Below are positions 21,301-24,029 of a DNA stretch of 24,029 bases, piece after piece (position 1 is the stretch's first letter; every line of letters begins with the position of its first letter). The stretch is from Mnemiopsis leidyi (lineage: Eukaryota > Ctenophora > Tentaculata > Lobata > Bolinopsidae). The position numbers and the translations under genes are program-made. The notes under the pieces were generated by a model. The model saw only the letters and a program-made list of their open reading frames with translations, had not been told where the DNA came from and ran no database searches. The DNA is taken from assembly GCA_000226015.1 (NCBI GenBank), contig JH154184.1:684924-708952 (forward strand), written 5' to 3'.

Positions 21301-23611
21301 GGTGAGTTGTTTTTTGAAGAATCGTCTGAAGGCACTTTCAATAAGCAAATTCTCTAGAAAGATGACTGGGCTCCCAACCACTTTTCTACCTTCTTTGATC
21401 CTATTTTTCTTAGTTCATTGGTTTCTATTCCACTGAAATCCACGTTAATCACTCAATTAAGTCTATTTTTAGCAATACTATGCTAGCGGACCAACTGAAG
21501 CCGAAGCGAGTAAGCTGATAGTGGAGTGGACGAACCAACATGGGTGTGGAGGAAACAAGGACTCTCCTCATAAGACAAACTGCAACATCGTCATACAGGT
21601 AGCAAACCTTTTTCTGCTTCGGAGATCCTACTCATACAGGTAGCAAACCTTTTTCTGCTTCGGAGATCCTACTCATACAGGTAGCAAACCTTTTTCTGCT
21701 TCGGAGATCCTAGTCATACAGGTAGCAAACCTTTTTCTGCTCCGGAGATCCAAGTCATACAGGTAGCAAACCTTTTTCTGCTCCGGAGATCCTAGTCATA
21801 CATGTAGCAAACCTTTTTCTGCTTCGGAGATCCAAGTCATACAGGTAGCAATCTTCTTTTAGCTTCCGCGAGATGGTTGCTAATCAGAAATTCAAAATTA
21901 TTCTACTGACCAATGACCATCGCCAGAAGATAAAGATATTTTTGGGACGAGAAGGAAATGTTTGTGGCGAATAATAAAATGATATCGCGTACAACGCATT
22001 TGATTCATAGCGCATTAGACATTGCATTGGTTACAGTGTTGCTTAATGAAATTATTTCCCGTTTTCCCGACCATTCCTCCAAAAATAGAGATGCATTGCA
22101 ATAGAATATCGTATTTGAGGTGTAATGAAACTTACTCCTCTGTTTCAGATGATGTGTCAAACAAACGGTACCGATGCGAGCTACCCACAAGGACAGGGTA
22201 ACGGACAGCAGGATCTCATGGAGAGGAACACTTATCTCAGGGACGGAACTGACACCAATACTCAGGTTGTTACTTGCTACTCTCTGGCTTTGAATTGGGT
22301 TTTTGGACGGTTTCTGTTCCACCAATAAACTGCCATCACAACATGACGTAAGCAAAACATCCCAAACCCGTTAACCAAGCCAACTTGGTAACCATGAAAT
22401 CCTCTCCAGAACTACAATCAGCCGAACCAGAACGAGTACGTTGGAGACAACCAGAACGCCAAGAACCAGGCCTACACGAACAGAATGAACGGTAACTATG
22501 CCAACGTGCAGACAAGCAGAGGTCTCCACGAGACAGTCTGGTGGTACGACATGTGCAGGTTTGTAGAGAGGGACTGTTGTGTTGTAGCACTGTCTGACTC
22601 TTAGTACTGTTGTAGTGTTAGTTTGTCTGACTGTTTTAGCTGCTCTACTTCTGTTGTACTAGTACTACTACTGGAGTCTTTGTCAGGTTGTTTTTCTGCT
22701 GTTGTGTTGTACTACCAGTCCTTCTCAGGTTTAGAGAAGCTAACGGCGGACTCTACATTGCCGATCAGAACTTGGGCGCAGGGAGTCTGGGTTATGTGGG
22801 TAGCGAGCGAACCAGACAAAACAACAACGGGAACAGAAGAGGGTACGAGTGTCCCGAAGAGAGGGACTATTATCCTTACTGGCAACCTACTCATCAAGGA
22901 CCGTGAGTTTCAATGATAAGATACAGCTGGTTACCATAGTAACATGATTAGATTATAGGATTATGAATGAGAAACTTACATCAGATCAACATCTCGCATA
23001 TAGCAACCTTGAAATTGATCCTGTAAATTTTGTTTATGAAATAAGTAATGAACCACGGTTCGGAATTACAATTATTGTCAAATACAATCGTTTAAGATCA
23101 ATAAGAGAATGAATCCAAAATCTGTTGCCGGTTGGCGGTCATCACCTTTACCTTCATGTGGGTCTCATCTTGTATCTTCAGATATGTCGATTCCCACCAA
23201 ACCACGCCCTGGATCGATGTTGCCTACTTGACTGGGAATAGTAGTGACTGTGAAAGAGTAGCGGCGGTTAGTGAGATATATTTATATTTCCCAATGAAGG
23301 TTTATGGAAAGGGTTAGCGAAATCTAATCTTTTGTATAATATTGTTTCATGAATGATGAAAGTATTTAATTAATCTGATCATATCTTAATGGTTCACTGT
23401 TTCAAGGCTGCTCAAATGTTTGATTATAAGTCAATAATCAGTAAAATTTACTGAAGAACCCACATTTTCTAATTTGACCAACATTTACTACCGTAACATC
23501 TTCAGGGCTCGGAGAATCAGAACGGAAAGTGGAGGTGTGTCCTGCCTGATACTAGTGCTAGAAAATACGGTCGTTCCATCAACGAGGCCGACTGCACAAA
23601 CAAGGAACAGG
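18339..23611 (+). CDS. DD3-3-like secreted protein, copy C (5' part, continues off the right edge)
   Basis: Eight in-frame exons: 18339-18427, 21166-21301, 21473-21598, 22149-22265, 22410-22558, 22729-22902, 23182-23266 and 23506-23611; the last ends in phase 1, as copy B exon 5 does. The first ATG (18339) is followed by a second at 18342 and a hydrophobic leader ([15 protein letters not shown]). Then come [71 protein letters not shown] and DCTNKEQ, in the family order. The middle (exons 4-5) is diverged and Asn/Gln-rich. Intron 1 (2738 bp) contains a GPCR gene on the other strand. Introns 1 and 3 have duplicated donor sites. The donors GTTGTT (exon 4) and GTTAGT (exon 7) are weak, so those boundaries are less certain. 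The expected C-terminal half lies beyond the window. Confidence 0.85.
18423..18474 (+). repeat. 26-bp tandem duplication across the exon 1 donor of copy C
   Basis: AACAGGTGAATTTTAATTGT occurs at 18423 and again at 18449. The first copy contains the exon 1 donor (AACAG|GTGAAT); the second is an identical decoy 26 nt downstream. Splicing at the decoy would put TGA in frame at once. Confidence 0.85.
18511..18725 (+). repeat. Left copy of a diverged ~200-bp direct repeat
   Basis: Aligns with 19262-19460 in the same orientation. Shared blocks include GACGT-CGTTT-ATGC, CATAGATTAA, ATAAAAGGTT, ATTCCCGA, GGGTTAA-ATTCA-CAG-TCCAG and AATG-TT-AC. Similarity is roughly two-thirds by eye. The two copies flank the foldback element. 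Confidence 0.6.
18742..19254. mobile_element. Foldback element with AAGAACCGGTT-type subrepeats
   Basis: The ends are inverted: 18742-18774 (GGCCAAGCAACTCCCATCAC...) against 19224-19254 (...GGTGGGAGGTGTTTGACC on the plus strand). The interior is a long array of an approximately 11-bp unit, AAGAACCGGTT or AAGAACTGCTT. It is in forward orientation up to about 19100 and reversed (AAGCGGTTCTTAA) from about 19135. The unit is itself nearly palindromic; four exact AACCGGTT octamers occur (18767, 18861, 18873, 18939). No open frame and no clear target duplication were found. It resembles foldback or MITE elements with subterminal repeats; superfamily is unassigned. Confidence 0.65.
19262..19460 (+). 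repeat. Right copy of a diverged ~200-bp direct repeat
   Basis: Partner of 18511-18725, lying just outside the right end of the foldback element. Shared blocks are listed with the left copy. It runs to just beyond the 3' end of the nested GPCR gene. Confidence 0.6.
19528..20529 (-). CDS. Class A (rhodopsin-like) GPCR, single exon, nested in intron 1 of copy C
   Basis: An intact intronless frame of 333 aa. The N-terminus has an NST sequon (N7) ahead of TM1, suggesting an extracellular glycosylated end. Family landmarks are TM1 LLGN (N36), TM2 NIAVAD (D66), TM3 cysteine C102 paired with C181 in the second extracellular loop, TM6 VGP (P246) and TM7 NPIIYYF (from N284). The segment at the TM3 end reads NKL (126-128) instead of DRY, so the charged arginine is replaced by lysine. 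The second intracellular loop is short ([10 protein letters not shown]). The C-terminal tail is about 40 residues and Arg/Ser-rich. It is only distantly like the plus-strand GPCR at 9448-10896, sharing little beyond the class A frame. Ligand unknown. The gene is transcribed against copy C. Confidence 0.92.
   Translation of the reverse strand: MLEPNTNSTSADVSPWTKNLLASWSIFSIILSLLGNTTVLVSSVCYKAIKLDKVSVVLIENIAVADLGETLFVILPTTWSLLTDQRTVFSFFTHDSLGKVLCYAVAHLQFLFPLASLFMICALNINKLVCLTSPLRSHVRSELPAYFVAFLAWSAYGLRILAVKMANEKVVYGHWEKGFRCGVDITKKVFWPDVVLMVLFGGVPTVVLSFCIVFMICIVSRVVKVKREAMVLNILVSLAFAVSVGPSVVRVVWLGVGVSTDLLPTCFKLWVVGVFTNYIMSFANPIIYYFSCRSFQNFIDRQIRKSLKASRNWCRGFRSIEVAETTGLLKSNL
20530..21165. other. 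Rest of copy C intron 1 / upstream region of the nested GPCR
   Basis: AT-rich, with no gene seen. It must contain the promoter of the minus-strand GPCR as well as the exon 2 acceptor of copy C (CCTCCTCAG ending 21165). No TATA-like core or repeat stands out. Confidence 0.5.
21591..21876 (+). repeat. 41-bp tandem array carrying repeated splice donors (copy C intron 3)
   Basis: Six near-identical 41-bp units start at 21591, 21632, 21673, 21714, 21755 and 21796, followed by a degenerate seventh at 21837. Each unit begins TCATACAGGTAGC: the last 8 nt of exon 3 plus its GT donor. The sixth has CATGTAGC. The first donor keeps the reading frame; skipping to the third would run into TAG, because 41 is not a multiple of three. 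Confidence 0.93.
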
Positions 23612-23735
23612 GTGAGTGAAGCTGTGTAAACTGAGTAAGAGTGCTTTGTGAGTTTGGAGGGGATTCGTCATGACCATTGAATTGCAGAGAATTGCAAATT
23701 AACAAAATTGTTAAATGGTATCAAACCTTCTATGG

Positions 23736-23781
23736 TTTGCAACCAGGGCCAGATCTTTGACGATCTGGCCCTGGTTGCAAA
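23736..23781. repeat. Perfect 20-bp-arm palindrome
   Basis: Arms 23736-23755 and 23762-23781 (TTTGCAACCAGGGCCAGATC and its exact complement) are separated by 6 nt. Perfect arms imply recent origin. The inner part starts CAGGGCC, as some hAT-type ends do, but no direct target duplication flanks it. Confidence 0.85.
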
Positions 23782-23809
23782 TAGAGAGAATGAGAGCTGC
23801 TTTAAATTA

Positions 23810-24018
23810 TAGCGCTGGCAAGCGCGACCGGGGAAAAAAACTTCCGCCGCACTTGCCAGGGCCCAACAAAGCCCCTTTGCCTCGGCCAAGGAGGGGCCGA
23901 AGGCCCCGACGCAGGCCCGTTACCGGAGGAGGGGGCCGAAGGCCCCCGACGACTCGGCCGAACAAGCGCCCCTCTCGGAAAAAGTTTTCAACGAAAGTTG
24001 AAAAACTTGCCAGCGCTA
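23810..24018. mobile_element. GC-rich MITE with 13-bp TIRs and TTA target duplications
   Basis: Perfect terminal inverted repeats TAGCGCTGGCAAG (23810-23822) and CTTGCCAGCGCTA (24006-24018) are flanked directly by TTA at 23807-23809 and 24019-24021. A 3-bp TTA duplication is typical of PIF/Harbinger elements. The 209-bp body is much richer in G+C than its surroundings. It contains two palindromic units, GGGGCCGAAGGCCCC (23893-23907) and GGGGGCCGAAGGCCCCC (23931-23947). No coding capacity. It sits in the intron after exon 8 of copy C. Confidence 0.75.
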
Positions 24019-24029
24019 TTATACACGAT

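Noticed and set aside
22623-22916. 97-codon frame over copy C exon 6
   Set aside because: A different frame from the one giving [16 protein letters not shown]; it starts in the intron and crosses the acceptor.

Overview
The window is nuclear DNA from an animal. Protein-coding genes are split by short GT-AG introns, there are two seven-transmembrane receptor genes, intergenic DNA is AT-rich, and fossil DNA transposons and a tRNA-derived repeat are scattered through it. The species cannot be fixed from the sequence. Compact introns, a multi-copy DD3-3-type secreted protein family and divergent rhodopsin-like receptors would suit an early-branching animal such as a ctenophore or cnidarian, but that is inference.

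Layout: (1) 928-5717, minus strand: first four exons of a DD3-3-like gene (copy A) that runs off the left edge. (2) 5718-9447: intergenic DNA with a decayed Merlin-type transposon (6687-7480) and a repeat array abutting it. (3) 9448-10896, plus strand: a two-exon class A GPCR (415 aa). (4) 11529-15576, minus strand: a complete 13-exon DD3-3-like gene (copy B, 591 aa); every exon junction keeps frame. (5) 15577-18338: a head-to-head intergenic region with a CpG-rich patch and three TCACGTGAC sites. (6) 18339-23611, plus strand: first eight exons of a third DD3-3-like gene (copy C) that runs off the right edge. Its 2.7-kb first intron holds an intact single-exon GPCR gene on the opposite strand (19528-20529) and a foldback element built from an 11-bp near-palindromic unit. 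(7) 23612-24029: downstream intron sequence with a perfect palindrome and a GC-rich 209-bp MITE with 13-bp terminal inverted repeats and TTA target duplications.

The locus is therefore a cluster of three secreted-protein paralogs with two receptor genes interleaved. Paralog intron positions differ, and B and C share a 74-bp coding block that is almost identical at silent sites, suggesting gene conversion. Copy C carries tandem duplications across two of its splice donors, one of them an array of at least six donor copies. A functional link between the secreted proteins and the receptors is possible only by proximity; nothing in the sequence proves it.
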